Positions 23,745 to 38,700 of a DNA stretch of 64,000 nt are shown one piece after another. The stretch covers positions 20,903,544 to 20,967,543 of the forward strand of contig NC_091144.1 in NCBI RefSeq assembly GCF_041381155.1, given 5' to 3'. A model generated the notes under the pieces. The model was not told the origin of the DNA. It saw nothing but the letters and a program-made list of their open reading frames with translations, and ran no database searches. The DNA comes from Argopecten irradians. Taxonomy: Eukaryota; Mollusca; Bivalvia; Pectinida; Pectinidae. Position 1 is the first letter of the stretch. Each line of letters opens with the position of its first letter. The translations under genes were made by a program, and so were the position numbers.

Positions 23745-26700
23745 ATGCCTACCTACTTTCAGCGACCAGAGAACGCTCTGAAACGAGCAAATGGTAAATG
23801 AATTTCGCCTTATGTCCGGTCGTTTCGTCCCATGAAGATCCCTTTCTGATTGATGGACATATAGGCCTATCTTTCTAACGTTAAAGTTTAAGCTTAATTA
23901 TCAATAACCCATATGTTTGAAATTTATTTATACGAAATATAATTTCTTTTCCGGTATAAATTTAAACCTGAATCGCTATCCCCAAACCCTATTTTCCCTC
24001 GACCCCCCCTTTCCCATCTTATTTCAGCAAAGATGGCGAAATCATTAACTAAACGGCTGTGATGAATAGCCTTTGACTTATCCTAGTGTTGCTGGGTTTG
24101 AATCGTTCCTCTGGTTGTGCATTTTCCAATCTTACTTCAGAAATGCATGTTTTTGAAACAGGAAAGCAGAAAATTTAGAGACTGGACGATGAGACTGAGG
24201 TTTAAACCTCGTGTTTGAATCTGGTTTGAATGTGTATTTTCCAATCCTACAATAATACAAGTATATTAAGAAATGAAAATATGTGACGGTCAGACTGGGG
24301 CTTGAATCTAAGATCTCCAAACACTAGGGGTAGATCCTCTCCCAATATTGGGCTATCAGTAGGTCACCGATGATTGACCCAATTGAGCTTCACCAAGCCC
24401 CTATCCATGTCTTCATCCATGATTTCCAAGTTTGCATATTCTGTGCTAAGCATAATCCCAATTCTTGAAACAGGTTTGCAAGCTCCCTTACTTTGTAACA
24501 GAAGGTGGAGGGAGGGGGGGGGGGGTTACTTGCCTAACTGGGTTGCTAACCAAAGACCTCTGAACACTAGCCAGATGCTCTACCAGTTGAGCTTTCTGGT
24601 CACTGATGATCGACAGTCCAACTCTCCTGTTTCACATGTATGAATTGAAAAAAATTGAAATTGTTGCCCACAAATAAGATTACTATATAATTCTATTTCA
24701 TTTCTTTTCTTGTAGAATTTATTGATGTTGGAAAGAAGCAAAGAGCTTTGGATGCATTGTACGATGTCATCAAGAGCAAAAAGCATCGAACATGGCAGAA
24801 AATTCACGAGCCTATTATGGAAAAGTACCTCCAGCTCTGTGTCGAGCTCCGCAAAAGTCACATTGCTAAGGAAGGACTTTACCAGTACAAAAACATATGC
24901 CAACAGGTATAAATGGCATTTTATATTTAAGGAAATAACAAACTTGGAATGGCACGGCTTTAATGAAGAAATAAATTTAATGATTTGTCTATTTATCATT
25001 GGTAGACTGTAAAAAGGAGTAAGATTGTACTAGACTTCAAATGTTGCCTTATTGCTACAGATTCTATGAAAAAATTGTCTGATTGCTAATTATTGTAACT
25101 GCTGTAAGTTATACAAAATTTTTGCAACTGATACATGAATACACGGCATCAAAAGAAGCAGGTGATGAGTTACTTGTTCATAGATATATTGTTGTTGCCT
25201 AGGTGAATATCAAATCCCTGGAAGATGTAGTAAGGAAGTACATTCGTTTAGCTGAGTCCAAGACAGAAGGAGCTCGTCAGGAGTCCCACCAAGCTGTAGT
25301 AGACATAGATGATCTTGATATCCCTGACACTCCTGAAAGGTATTAATTATCTGAGTATTCAGTATTTGAATGGAAACCTTGTGATTTAATGTTACAATGT
25401 TATTATGTCTTTGCATATTACAGAGTTCGCTCCCTTGCGGGTAGGAATCGATTGTTACATTATTATTTTGTGAGCGCAATTCACGTCGTTTTCTACGAAA
25501 TGTGTGACGTTACGCTCCTAAATGCATGACGTCACAATCAGTACTGTACCTACCCACAAGTGCAGATAACTCTGTAATATGCAAATTCGGAATATAATTA
25601 ACAACTCCTGGAGACATAGAAACATCTATTTTTGTAATAGAATCATAATCAGTTTTAAATACGGTTTTGTTGAAGACCTTTGAAGTTAATGTGATTTCTG
25701 TTTATTATTGAATAATTTATTTGCACAACATTTATGAATTCTTAAATTACTATAGATGATAGGTATGTTGGGAATACACAACTCATAACTGTTTAAAATA
25801 TAAAAACAAAAAGGCGGAGTAAAAGAACATTGCGATCATAATCTGATTTAGTATATATTTAAGCAGATATTGTGGCTGTTGCTGTTAAATTGAGTGTCTT
25901 GAATTTTTGTGCTTCAGCCTGTTGTTGAAGGCTGTAAGCGGTGAAGACACACAGGACCGAACGGATCGAGCCATCCTCACACCATGGGTGAAGTTCCTGT
26001 GGGAATCCTACAGACAGTGTTTGGATCTGCTGAGGAACAACTCACGAGTGGAAAGACTTTATCAAGACATTGCTCAGCAGGGTAGATAGAATGGGATTGA
26101 TTATTACTCAAAATACAACTGCATTACATTAAAATACAGTAATCATGTTTGAAGTATAGGACGTCCATTAACCATTTGCAGTTTAATTTCTATGGCGATA
26201 TTGTTAACAAGCCCTATTATTGTAATATATATATAAATTGCACTACGATAGAGTCAAGAATACAAGATCTTAGTATTTTCATTTTGGAAAATCTATTTAG
26301 CATCAGCACTAGAAATGAAAAGTAAACATGTGTTATGATGCAGAGCAGATCTCTGGTACTTTATTTAAAACTTATTTTGGTTTTTAATGCAGCATTCAAG
26401 TTCTGCTTGGAGTACACAAGGAAGACAGAGTTCAGAAAGCTATGTGATAATGTAAGTATTGCAGATACTTTTGTTGTCAAAATATGTATGAATATAAAGT
26501 ATCTTGTAATTTGTAATGGCTGCTTTGCTGAATATTTTCTCTCATTAATTACATTTTAATTGAAATTTGTGGACTTTTTTTGGTGAAACATGTACAATAC
26601 AATTTATCAAAGCCAGCCCTTGTGTAATCCAGATCCATGTCTATTCTGGTGTTATTTCATGCCATTGTCCTTCTTCATTGTTAGTCTTAATTAAAACATG

Positions 26701-29700
26701 CATAATCTGGAAACTTGGCTATACCAGCCAAATATGCTGGTCCCCGTGACATCCTGTTTTGACAAGTTACATTGTATCAGAATAATGCCAAGATGCTGCT
26801 AACACTTAATATTTAAACATGTTTGATATTTAAACATTTTTTCCTTTGGTTTGCAGTTAAGAACCCATCTTGGGCATATCCACAAGCATCAGAACCAGCA
26901 GACGGCTATCAATCTCAACAACCCCGAGTCACAAGCCATGCACCTGGAGACAAGGCTTGTTCAGCTTGACAGTGCTATTAACATGGAGCTCTGGCAGGTA
27001 AATGAGAAATAAATCAGATTCTTTTATATCAAATCATCATATTAAAAGTAGTGTGGTGACAGGATAATGGTTAAAGTTCATGATTGACTTAAGGGTAATG
27101 GCACCAAGGTCAACTATTGGATAAAGCAACTGGCTGTACATGACTATTATAAAAACTTGTGTGGTGAAAGGATAAAGGTCATAGTTGAGGCACATATATA
27201 ATGCTTGTATGCATTATATTTTAACCAAACTCCTGATCACATTAAATACATTCTCCCACTTTAGCGTAACAGCATCAAGATCAACTATTGGATAATAGGT
27301 CATAAGCTGCACTATTAAATACTGGTACAAACTTGTAAACCTTTGTTTGATTTATTTTTGTTTGTCTTTAGGAAGCATTCAAGGCCGTAGAGGACATTCA
27401 TGGTTTAATCTGTTTGTCAAAGAAGCCTCCAAAACCATCGCTCATGGCTAACTACTACCAGAAGCTAGGCCTGGTGTTCTGGAAGTCCGGCAATGCTCTG
27501 TTTCATGCTAGCACACTCCACCGATTGTTCCACTTATCTAGAGAGCAACGTAAAAATCTTACGCAAGAGGAACTCCAGAAGTATGTTTGATTTGTTTTAA
27601 CTGCTATTATTTAGAAATGATTTTTACCAGAATAATGTTGCTGTTACCTACAATTTGATATTTTGCTTACAGTTTGAAAGTGGGCTGCAGAATTTTCATT
27701 TACAAAAGTGAAATCCTTTTCATGCATCATTGTGAAATGAGAGGGCATATATTTGTTACCTAAACCTGTCAAGTCCTTTTGCATTCAATCCCTAGAAAAA
27801 TTGATGTCTTGCAGAATTTCTAGTTTCAGAAGCTGTCCTGATCAGCTAATGTATCTTTTTCTACTCGCGAAACATTGCTATAAAATAATCTTTTGCCTGT
27901 ATTACAAGTTTGTGTGTCTTCACATTTAAAAGCCTTTCCCTTTATACACAGAATGGCGTCCAAGGTGTTGTGTGCCACTTTGGCTGTGCCCATCCCACCA
28001 TCCAGAAATGCTATTGATCAACTCCTCGAGACCAATGAAAGCACGATGGAAAAGCAACGTCGACTGGCTACCCTACTGATGTTGAACAGCCCACCTACTC
28101 GACAAGGCCTCATCAAAGATCTGGTATGTCAGTGTTGAAGGCTTTGTAATGATAGCCCTATGGAGCTTAATATTTATAGTGAAAAATAACAAACAAGTTT
28201 TCAACCAACATATCCCTGACACTCGAGTAGTTTATTTTCTTACAATTAGCATCTGACTAAAACATGTTATGGTTTGAGAGTACTAGAAAATCTAGATTGA
28301 GTATGCCTTTAATGTTACTGTAAAGTCATTCTGTAGATTTTGCAGCGTCAAAGGGGGCAGAAAGAAATTCAGCTGCCTGTACATCTGTGGATTATTTTTG
28401 TAATGTTCACAAGTTACAGTTTGCTTACATGATCACCTATGTTAGATCTAATTTGATTAGTTGTCCGTCTGATATACTTTAGCTATCTTAGTACCTGCAG
28501 ATTTAAACAAATTTCTTTGATTCCATAAATGCATTAGTATAATGAGAGCAAGACTTTAACAGCAGTTTACAATAACAAGGTAGGTTTAGCAGTTTGCAAT
28601 AACAAGGTAGGTTTTATTGTCAAGAGTTATTATTAGTTTTCGATGAAAGCATAATAGATTTTGTATGTAGTCAAAAAAAGTATTTAGCTATTGTCTCAAG
28701 AGATGTTTTTGAGGTTCAGGGTTATTTAATGAAACAATTCTTCTGACTTTGGGACTTGCATTGATTTATTTTATGGAGAAAGAGACTCGTCAACAAATCT
28801 AAATTGGTCTATTACTAGAATGTCTCTAATACTAGAAAGCAAATAGGGTAAGAATATGGAAAATGCAGAGGCCATGAATATGCCCTTAATGTTACTGTAA
28901 AGTCATTCTGTAGATTTTACAGCGTCAAAGGGGGCAGAAAGAAATTCAGCTGACTGTACATCTGTGGATTGTTTTTGTATTATTCACAAGTTATTGTCTG
29001 CTTACAAGATTAATCTGATAAAAAAAGATGCAAAATGCTTGAAAATAGAGAAAATTAATTTGAAAGGAAATAATTTTATGGCTTTTCATCAAATTTGTTT
29101 CTTGTCAGGCATAATGATTTGATTATAGATCTACAGGTATCTTTACCTTTTAACCATCTTTACTTTTCAACTCTTATTGAATTGTTATCTTGAAGATTAA
29201 AGTGGAAGATTAAATATTTAAAAATGGATTTTTAAGGCTTAATTTTTTTGCAAATATATGAATCGAATCTAATCTGCACGTTGCTAATTAAAGCTGCAAT
29301 TCTGTAAAGAAATTGATTCTTCACTGAAGTGATTATACCTGAATTTGTGAACAAATTGTAGTTCTTCATTGGATTTTACTGAAGTTGTGAACTTTCTCGG
29401 ATAACCAGTTTAGGCCTAGGTCCTATAAGTATCTTGTCAAATTTGCCTTTAATGTTACTGTAAAGTCATTTGTGGATTTTACAGCGTCAAAGGGGGCAGA
29501 CAGAAAAAAGCTAACTGTGTCAATGTAAATGCCAACAATGACATTTATAGATAAATCTGTGAGCTGACAAAACATGACAAAGTTAAAATCCTATTAAAAC
29601 ACCCAAACAATAGGTTGATAGGTTGATATAGCTTTCATATTCCATTCCTTCTTTTCTAGTACTGTAGACTTTATTCTGTTTGATTTAGAAAGACAATACA

Positions 29701-32700
29701 TTTGTGTTTTTCTCCGGGTGAAAACAATAATTAAGATTTATAAAATATCTTGTTTGTGTTTAGGTGAAGTACAACATCATCCAGTTTGTGAACCCAGAGC
29801 TTCAGAACTTATACAACTGGTTAGAGGTGGACTTCCATCCGCTGTGTCTGTATGATCGAGTCAAGGCCCCTGTCGAGTTCATTGCCGGCGTGGACGATCT
29901 CAACCAGTACATGAACTGCCTGGAGAACATCATTATTACTCGAGTCCTCAAACAGGTATATTCGTGGGAAAAAATGTGCTTTTTCAAAAAGTTCAGATAT
30001 TCAGCTTTGACAGTGTATAGGCCATGCAATTCTGAGCTTAAAATCTGGACTTAAGTCATTGTATTGCAAATTTGCAAGTTGAAGTAAAGCAAGATGTGAA
30101 GACATTCCTGTAACACCAATGTGTCTCCTACATTTTTGCTAGGTCCAAAATAATACTTTTGTATTTCGGTTTTCATGCGAGAAAAAGAAAAGATAGATAG
30201 GTAAAGAAGATGCAAAAAATCAGCATGATGCTTAAAAGCGTGTTATAGGCAGAACAAATTGATATGATTATGTAGTTGAAATTCAGAGATTGTTCAGTCA
30301 CTTAACTTTGCATTGTTGTTTTCCAGGTGTCTCAAGTCTATCAGACTATTGAGTTTTCTAGAATAGCAGCTCTAGTTCCATTCGCCTCAAGTTTCCGCCT
30401 GGAAAGAGTTATTGTTGAATCTGCTAGAACTTTGGATCTCCAGGTACGTCATGACAACATCTACAAAAGGCCAAGGTCACGTAATTGTACCTGGCACCCA
30501 TTATGTTAATTCTTGCTTTATACAAAATTTCAATTCACATAATGTAAAAGCAAGTGTTAAATGTAGTTGTTTAATTTTAAAGACATAGAATTAAGGTAAT
30601 TTATTGGCTTCTAGCCCTGAAATTTTCTTGACTTTGTGAAATTCTAATCCAAATGCAAATAATAATTTACTTACAAAAATATCTAAGCTCCAAAACCTTG
30701 GAAGAAAATATACCCAGAGATGGATTTCCACGCTTACAAGTTGACATTATCACACTGCTCTTTACAGGTGAGAATTGACCACCGTAAGGCCTGTCTCAGT
30801 TTTGGTACCGATCTGATGGTGGCTCAGAAGGAGGATGTGCCGGAGGGTCCGTACATACAGAGCATGCCTAGTGAACAGATCCGTAACCAACTCACCAGTA
30901 TTGCAGAGGCTCTTCACAAGTCTGTCATCCTTATTGAACCTAAGGAACGCAAGGTTAGTATCACCCGTGGTTTGGTATGTATCTATTGGGCAGTATGGAT
31001 TTTGCTCTCATGAAGTAGTTTAATGTGGAACTCTTACAAAGTGAAATACCACACCCTCTTCTTATTTCTTCTTTGTCATTGATATAATGTGTGTGAATAA
31101 ATAATAAGAAATCGCAAAAATGAATTGCTGAAAATTCTTTCATGTACATATAAAGTAGAACCAAAGTGATCTCGATCATGAAATGAAATCTTGATAGAAA
31201 AATGTGTGATAAAGCGAAATTAAGTCGGTGCGAAAAACGGTGGTTTACGGTTTTTGTCCCTTGAACAGAAGATATTCTTTTTGAATATCACATAATTTGA
31301 AAGTATCAAACTCATCTGATATGTTTGTGTATAAGCATAAATGTAAATCTTTGATTACTTGTAGGTCCAGAGAGAAGAGCTGCGTATGCAGATCATTAAC
31401 AACTATAGAATGACGTACAAGAAGGATCACAGCCGAATCCTCCAGCGTAGACAGATCATTGAGAGCCGTAAGGAAGAGCTGGAACACATGAACGACCAGA
31501 GGGTAGGTGAATTGAAATCTTAACACAACAGACATAATTCTAAATTAAGATGGCCACCATTGCATGCTTCTTGTTTTCAGGTCTTGATTTTTGGTTTGAT
31601 TTGGTATATAAAGCCTACTAGGGATGTATTGACATTTTCAAATAGAACAGTTTATATAATATGATAACAAAATGAGGCTTCTGATTGATCAAAGATTGAG
31701 ATGATTTCATGTTGAGAGAAAAACTGGTACATAATCTACTCCAACAATGTTAGAGGTATAGCACGACGAGACACTTTTGATCATTACGTCGTGTCTAACC
31801 TCTAACAATCGAGGCAGGATTCACACGGCGCAGAAATGGGCTCGATATAAATTCAAAATTTCAAGTTGTGTTTACACTAACCTTTTATATCCTGAAAGAA
31901 TTATCCCAAATCATGTTAAATCCAAAATTCAAAACGTCACTATTGCACTGTTATACCGAATTTAGACATTTCTATACCCCCACCACTATTTGTAAGTCTA
32001 CCCGGTCGCCATTTTTACTCGGTTGTTACAAATTACGGAATGGTGACGGAAAGTAAAAGTATCATTATCTATGAAATATTTTGCAGTATTTCGACTAAAA
32101 TGCATCAATTCATTTAAAAATTTACAGAATCAATCAGAACTAATAAAAAATACTTGTTTCCGTGCATACAAACAACCTTGGTTACCACTATTAATATTAT
32201 CTTTCCATTTGATACACCGTACTATAATTTGATAAACCGGAAGTGACGAAAATTTGAATAGGAATTAACCTACATTTGTAGATTATACAGCGATGCTATG
32301 GGTCAGCTCTTAAATGTGTGATTATTCCGCGGATTAATGTTATGTCATACCTATTCTTATACCAGGATGTGTTCATGGATAACTACTGATTCACGCTATA
32401 CATGTTTTTTGACATTCTGGTAAGTTTTTCACTTGGTAATTAAGTGTCAAAGTTCCGCTCTAATTCGAGGGCGGAACTTGCGAAGACTCGTATAGGGTTC
32501 GGGCATTAGATCTCGATATTGCACATCAGAAGTTTCTCAATATCGAGATCTAATATTATTGGATTAGTACATAATCTAGAGGTTAAGGATACCAAACGTC
32601 CTTGACTTACTGTGGGATTGTTTGGGGGGGGACATCATTGCTATGTCGCATAAATGTTTAATGAAATAATTTGTTTTGGTTTTAGGAGCGAGAAGAGTTG

Positions 32701-35700
32701 GAACAGGCAGAAGAAATCAGGAAGAAAGCTTACGATGCTGAAATGGCTCGTTTGGATAGAGAGGCCAAAGAGCGTGAGAGACAACGACGTGTTGAGGAGC
32801 ATAAAGAGATTCAGAAAAAACATGCCATGGAGAAAATTGAACAGCTCAAAAAAACCGAGATTGGCTCCAAGGTTTTACAAAATCTTGATGAAGAGGTAAT
32901 AGAAATGTATAAAATCAAATTGTCAGTTTCTGCTAAAGATTTACATTCCAATGAAAGAAAATTGAAAATACTATATGCCTCAAAAAGATGTAGGGAGAAA
33001 AAATCATGCCGCTGTTATTTTCATGCAAAATCGGGGAAAATATTTATCAAAAAAAAAATAAATAAATAAAAAGAACCATCACAAAACAAGAAGTTATTGA
33101 CAGTTAATACAAAGGTAGTGATTTTGCATCAAATTATATTGTAAATTCAATTATCTAGATGTTGAAAAATATATTACATTTCCTTCAAGGACTTTGAGAA
33201 ACTTGATGTTGACGAAATCATGCAGAAACAGTTAGAGCAGCTTGAGAAAGAGAAGAAGGAATTACAAGAACGACTGAAAAGTCAGGAAAAGAAGGTATTA
33301 AACGATTGTGCACTATTATCAGCTATGTTTCCTAATAATTAAGTTCTCATTGATGTTAGTATCTTTGGTGTGTCATTGTGTTTGATGGAATTAGAATTCA
33401 GGAAATCAGATAATTTCCATGAAGTGAAGATCTATCAAACTTCTGAGATCAACTCATTTTGCACTCTTATAAGAGAAGTCTTTTCAGAAGATCTTCCTTT
33501 ATATATATGGAAGAGCTTTTAGAAGCAGAAGAGCTACAAATCAAGTGATCAAAGTTATGGCAAACTTGTAATAGATTGGGTAATTGGGAGTACAATGTTT
33601 GTACACTATTGACTACAATATTCTAAACTTTCAGATTGTACATTGATTGATAGAATGAAATTTTTCAGTGCAAAAAAAAAACTCATTCTCTTTTATTTCA
33701 TACAAAACGTGATGTTGCATCGGTATAGGGAACTAATGCAATTTTCTCTGGACACTGTTAATTATATATTTATCTGTGCTTATTTTCAGATTGACTACTT
33801 CGCTCGTGCCAAGCGTGTTGAAGAAATTCCTCTGCTTGTTGATCAATATGAGAAAGAAAGCAAGGAAGCCAGGGCATTTTGGGAGCACATGGAAGAAGAA
33901 AGGGTAAAAATTCACTTCAATATTCTTTCGAAATAAAAAGACCATGTCCTTATCCCGAAACTGGAATGTATAAACTAAGATTGAAAAAATATAAATGAAA
34001 GGCAAGGTTTTCCTGTAGGTATTTCAAAATTGGTAGAAGATTGAACATTGTTACTTTATGTAATCTCACAATCATGAAGGAAAATATTAATGCTTCCCTT
34101 ATTTGCTGCCTCGCTGAAATGAGGTCATTGGTTATTTTAAACTTGGCAGTTTAAACTTGATCCTGAAAAAACTCATGCAAAATTCACCTTAAAAAAACCC
34201 CAAATAATATAATAACTGTCACTGATGTTGCTGTTACTACCACTAATGCCAGTTCAAACATCATTTCTAAACATATTTATTTATAGATTGAGAGGATGAA
34301 ATCTGAGCGGAAATTGGCGCTCGAGACTCAAACTCGTCTAATTCGCATGGTAAAGGACAAGGATGACTTCCTCAACAGACTGAAGGACCAGAGGAAGGAA
34401 GAATTCAAGGTAACTACCAAAAATGAACCTTACCAATATTACAAATGAACACTTAAATAAATTAGACAATACTTTGCTTTTAAGTGATAGATAATCTTCG
34501 AACATATTGATATAGAGAAATGAATGTTTCAAGTTTCAATTCCTTAATTGTCAGATTATGATATTTTAACAAGTTAAAATTCCCTGAAGTGTTCAATCCT
34601 GCTATAGACTCCTTCCTCTGTGAATAGAAAAAGATGCTCCTCCACGACAGAGCATAAATGATATTCATCATTTGAACAATGTTTGGTGTTTAATCATGTA
34701 TATATGTGCCTAATTAACACAAAAAATAAAATGAAATAATTTATTTCACCTTTGGTGCATGCGCCATCAGTACTTTATTTCAATAGAATATAGTGCCACA
34801 GAATTTTTTTCGGGATGCAATTAATTATTTTTCATATTTTTTACTTGAAGTAAAATCAGAAGCTCAATCTTTTCAATGGTGGTAATGGTGTAAAGTAAGT
34901 AACTTTTGTAACTAAAGAAAAATACCAAATTGTCTTTCTGTTTTTGATAGTGAAAAAATTCCATTTGCCAGTGGTGGAGCATCTTTAAGGATTGGCAACA
35001 TGCATATCTGCTCTGTAAATCTCCAGCATTCCTCTGATTTGGTGTCTTTTAATTTTAGAAAAAGTTACAAGAATTTGATGAAAAGATGAAGGAAGAGCGC
35101 AAGAGACGCATCAAAGAAAGAAAAGAGAAAAGGAAGGAAGAAAGGAAAAACAAGTGGAGGGCTGAGAAAGAAGAAGCAGAACAGAAAGCAAGGGATGAGG
35201 CACTTATCAGAGGTAGGTTTTGGTATTTTGGTACAAAGTGCTGGAAGCATTTCTCTATCAAAATCGAAGAGCCTAGGCTTGCTGTTTTTCTTATCATTTG
35301 AATATTGCATTAGTATGCAGGTAATACCTGAAATTTATATAAACTTGCACTGAACTGGTTTGTGCTGGTTTTCCAAGTTATTAACCTGTGTATCGGCATG
35401 TAGGGGAGTCTCCATTTGTGAAGTCTTGTTCATAGGTTTTAATTGGAGCATTATTTTATCTTTATTAGCATTTACACAATACTAACATCCGATGGAAAAT
35501 TGTCTTGATGAAAGTGAAATCTTTTCTTACAGAGAGGGAAGAAAAAGAACAAGAAGAGATGGAAAGAATAGAGGAAGAACAACGTGCCTACGAGGCAAGA
35601 ATAGCCAAACTGGAAGAAATGGAGAATAAACGCAAAGCCAGGGAACGAGAGATTGAGGAGAAGGAGATGAGAAGACGCGAGGAGGAAAAGTCTTCTCAGA

Positions 35701-38700
35701 GGTAAGGGGCTACTGTAAGGGAGTTTGAAAGCAATACTGTAAACTGACTTTCTTTCACAGCTACAAATTATTGCAATTTCCATTAGAAAGCTCTTGAATA
35801 TTGACATTTTTGGATTTAAAACTAAATGCAAAGTAGATATTGATTTGGGGAAATAAACTTATCACAAATATTCTTTGATCATGAAATTAGCGAAAGTTAA
35901 TCCTACATGATATAAGTTGGATTACAGTAGGCAGTCATGTAGTTGAAAACTGATAAGAACATATGTAGACAGTCATCCAGAAAGAAAGTTAAAATTGTTC
36001 TGTAGATGGGATCAGCTTTATCATCAGGTTTGAAGTTCCCCTTGCTTTTATTTGTGTCTTAATAATTTTGAATTGGCCAAATAAAATTACTGAATGATAT
36101 GAACTGTTGGCTGAGTAGAAATTTTAATTGGTTTCCTGGTTGCTATGAGAACACCAATAAAAAAGAACAAATTTTGTTTTTGTCATTATTGCTCCCATGA
36201 CTTACTTCAAATATTTCTATCCCCGACATGGTAACTCCAAGCTTCAAAACATCAAAAAAGTGTACATAAATATCATTACAAGTATTTCAGATTGATTTCA
36301 AAATCTGAAGGACAATCTGGGATTTTTACAAAATTTTGTTAGGACATTTTGAAAGAGCACTGGCAAAATGGCCTAAATTTAGCCCTAATCTGAAACACTG
36401 CATACTATTTCATGTTTAATATACAATAATTGGCCATTTATCCAATATTAAGGCTATCTCAAGTCATTGAAAACTCAAGTATCACCCAGTTATAACAGAT
36501 CACAGAGTCATGCATTAAGATAAGGATGTATTGTTTGTAGCAGCTTCAGGGACGAGAAACCTGCCTGGAGACCAGAAGGAGCCCGTGAAGGAGGAGGATG
36601 GCGTGAAAGGGAGAAACAAAGGACAGACAGCTGGAAAAAGGAATCAAGCCCGGTTAAACAGTGAGTTACATAATTACCTGGTCTCACTGGAGTAAAAAGA
36701 AGATACATTTTTGATTGCACTGAAAATGGAAAAGCTTTTAGTTAAAGTAATGTTTGGAAATTCTTAATGTATTTAATTTATAGTTGTTTCTCACAAGTCA
36801 ATAGATGAGTTCATGTTTTCCTGATTTGTACTTTGCTATTTTAATCACTCTGGTTTCATATAGTGTTCTAAATATTGTTTCTCCTGATATATGGTTTGAA
36901 CTATGAAGACATTGTTAAATAATATGGACTTATATCTGATTGTCTCTGCCTTTCAGACCTGAGGAAGATAGATGGCGTCGGGACGGTAGTAGGCCTGACG
37001 AAGGCAGGGAACCATGGCGAGGTGGCCGTGAGGGACGTGAAGATGGAGAGAGAGATAGCTGGAGAGGCCGAGATGAAAGAGACGGCGATGGATATAAACC
37101 TCCTCTCAGAGAAGATCGTGGTGGATTTGAGAGAGGCCCTCGAGAGGGTAGAGATGGATACGGAGATAGAGGACCTAGAGATGATAAAGACAGCTACCGC
37201 CCACCAAGAGATGAAGGACGATGGGGTGATAGAGGTCCAAGAGACGATCAGGAAGGAGGATCACGCTGGCGACAAGATGACCGAGGCCCGAGAGAGGAAA
37301 GGAAAGAGGAGAGGCCTTGGAGAGGAAGTCGTGGAGGTGACAGTGAAGGAGGAAGATGGGGTTCCAGAGGAGGGGGCTCAAGAGGAGGAGATCCTGAAGG
37401 TGGTAGGTGGGGCTCCCGCGGAGGGGACTCTGAAGGTGGAAGGTCTGAAGGTGGCCGATGGGGTTCTCGTGGAGGAGACTCTGAAGGTGGTAGCCGTTGG
37501 TCTCGAGGAGGAGACTCGGAAGGCGGAAGGTCTGAAGGCGGACGATGGGGCTCACGTGGAGGAGACTCGGAAGGTGGTAACCGTTGGTCACGAGGAGGAG
37601 ACTCAGAGGGTGGCAGAAGAGGTGGTGACTCTGAGGGCAGATGGGGCTCAAGGGGGGGAGATTCGGAAGGAGGAAGCAGATGGGGGTCAAGAGGAGGTGA
37701 TTCTGAAGGAGGAAGCAGATGGGGCTCAAGAGGGGGCGATTCTGAAGGAGGAAGAGAACGTGACTCAGATGGCGGAAGTAGATGGGGAAGAGGGGGAGAC
37801 TCCGACAGAAGGGGAGGTGACTCTGATGGTGGAAGTAGATGGAGATCAGGAAGAGCAGGAATGCCTCGGGATGTACGACTGGATGATCCTATCCCAGAAA
37901 ACAGACCACCACGTGATGATTGGAAAAAAGGTAAATTAGTTTAAGTTTTGTCCAATTGCCTCGGCGTTGCCAGGGTTTATTTGTTGAACTGTGGTGTTAC
38001 TTAGGGGCATATATCAACAACTGATATTGTCTTCTTGTTCATGCCACTTGTTCATGCCTAATTCATGGTTTTGAACTAATGTACGTCAGTTTACAAACAT
38101 TTGTGGCATAATTATACAAAATGGATTACATTATTTATAGAGAAAACGGAGTGAAGAAGATTGTTTAATGCTTAGTCAACTCCATTCCTAAAAAAAAAAA
38201 AAAAAAAATGATTTCCCAAGGCTATGTATTTTGATGAATTTTTACTTGTCTTGTTTAGAGATGTCTGCATTTTGTTTTTATGATGAATTGCTTCGGTGTT
38301 GCCTCAGTTTATTTGTTGAACTTTAGTTTTACTAAGGGGCAAATATCAAACAGATCAATAGAATTCTAGATCTTGTTAGAACTTTAAAGTGGTTTATCAA
38401 TCATTGGATGTAATCACGTTCATGTTTGACTTTGTAATAATGGATTACTGAAAAGTCTTTAATTTTTCTTATACAGAGGATCAATTCAATGAAGTTTAAG
38501 AGGAGATTTATGGGGAGAAAGAAATAATCTTTTTCATTTAAACAACTTCTTGTGTCAAATATCGTTTAAATTCATCTTTGTGACGAATTGCCTCGGCGTT
38601 GCCAGGGTTTATTTGTTGAACTGTGGTGTTACTTAGGGGCATATATAAACAACTGATATTGTCTACTTGTTCACGCTTAATTAATGGCTTTGAACAAATG

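Noticed and set aside
24525-24612. A true tRNA gene on the minus strand
   Set aside because: The A-box-like part is good but the B-box is broken and no acceptor or T stem can be formed. A SINE remnant fits better.
24580-24999. 139-codon minus frame in eIF3a intron 1/exon 2
   Set aside because: Antisense to exon 2 (24716-24906), with no supporting signal.
37022-37939. A 305-codon plus-strand frame overlapping eIF3a exon 20, and a 184-codon minus frame (37175-37729)
   Set aside because: They are by-products of purine-rich tandem coding repeats. The eIF3a frame continues across splice sites and matches the family; these do not.
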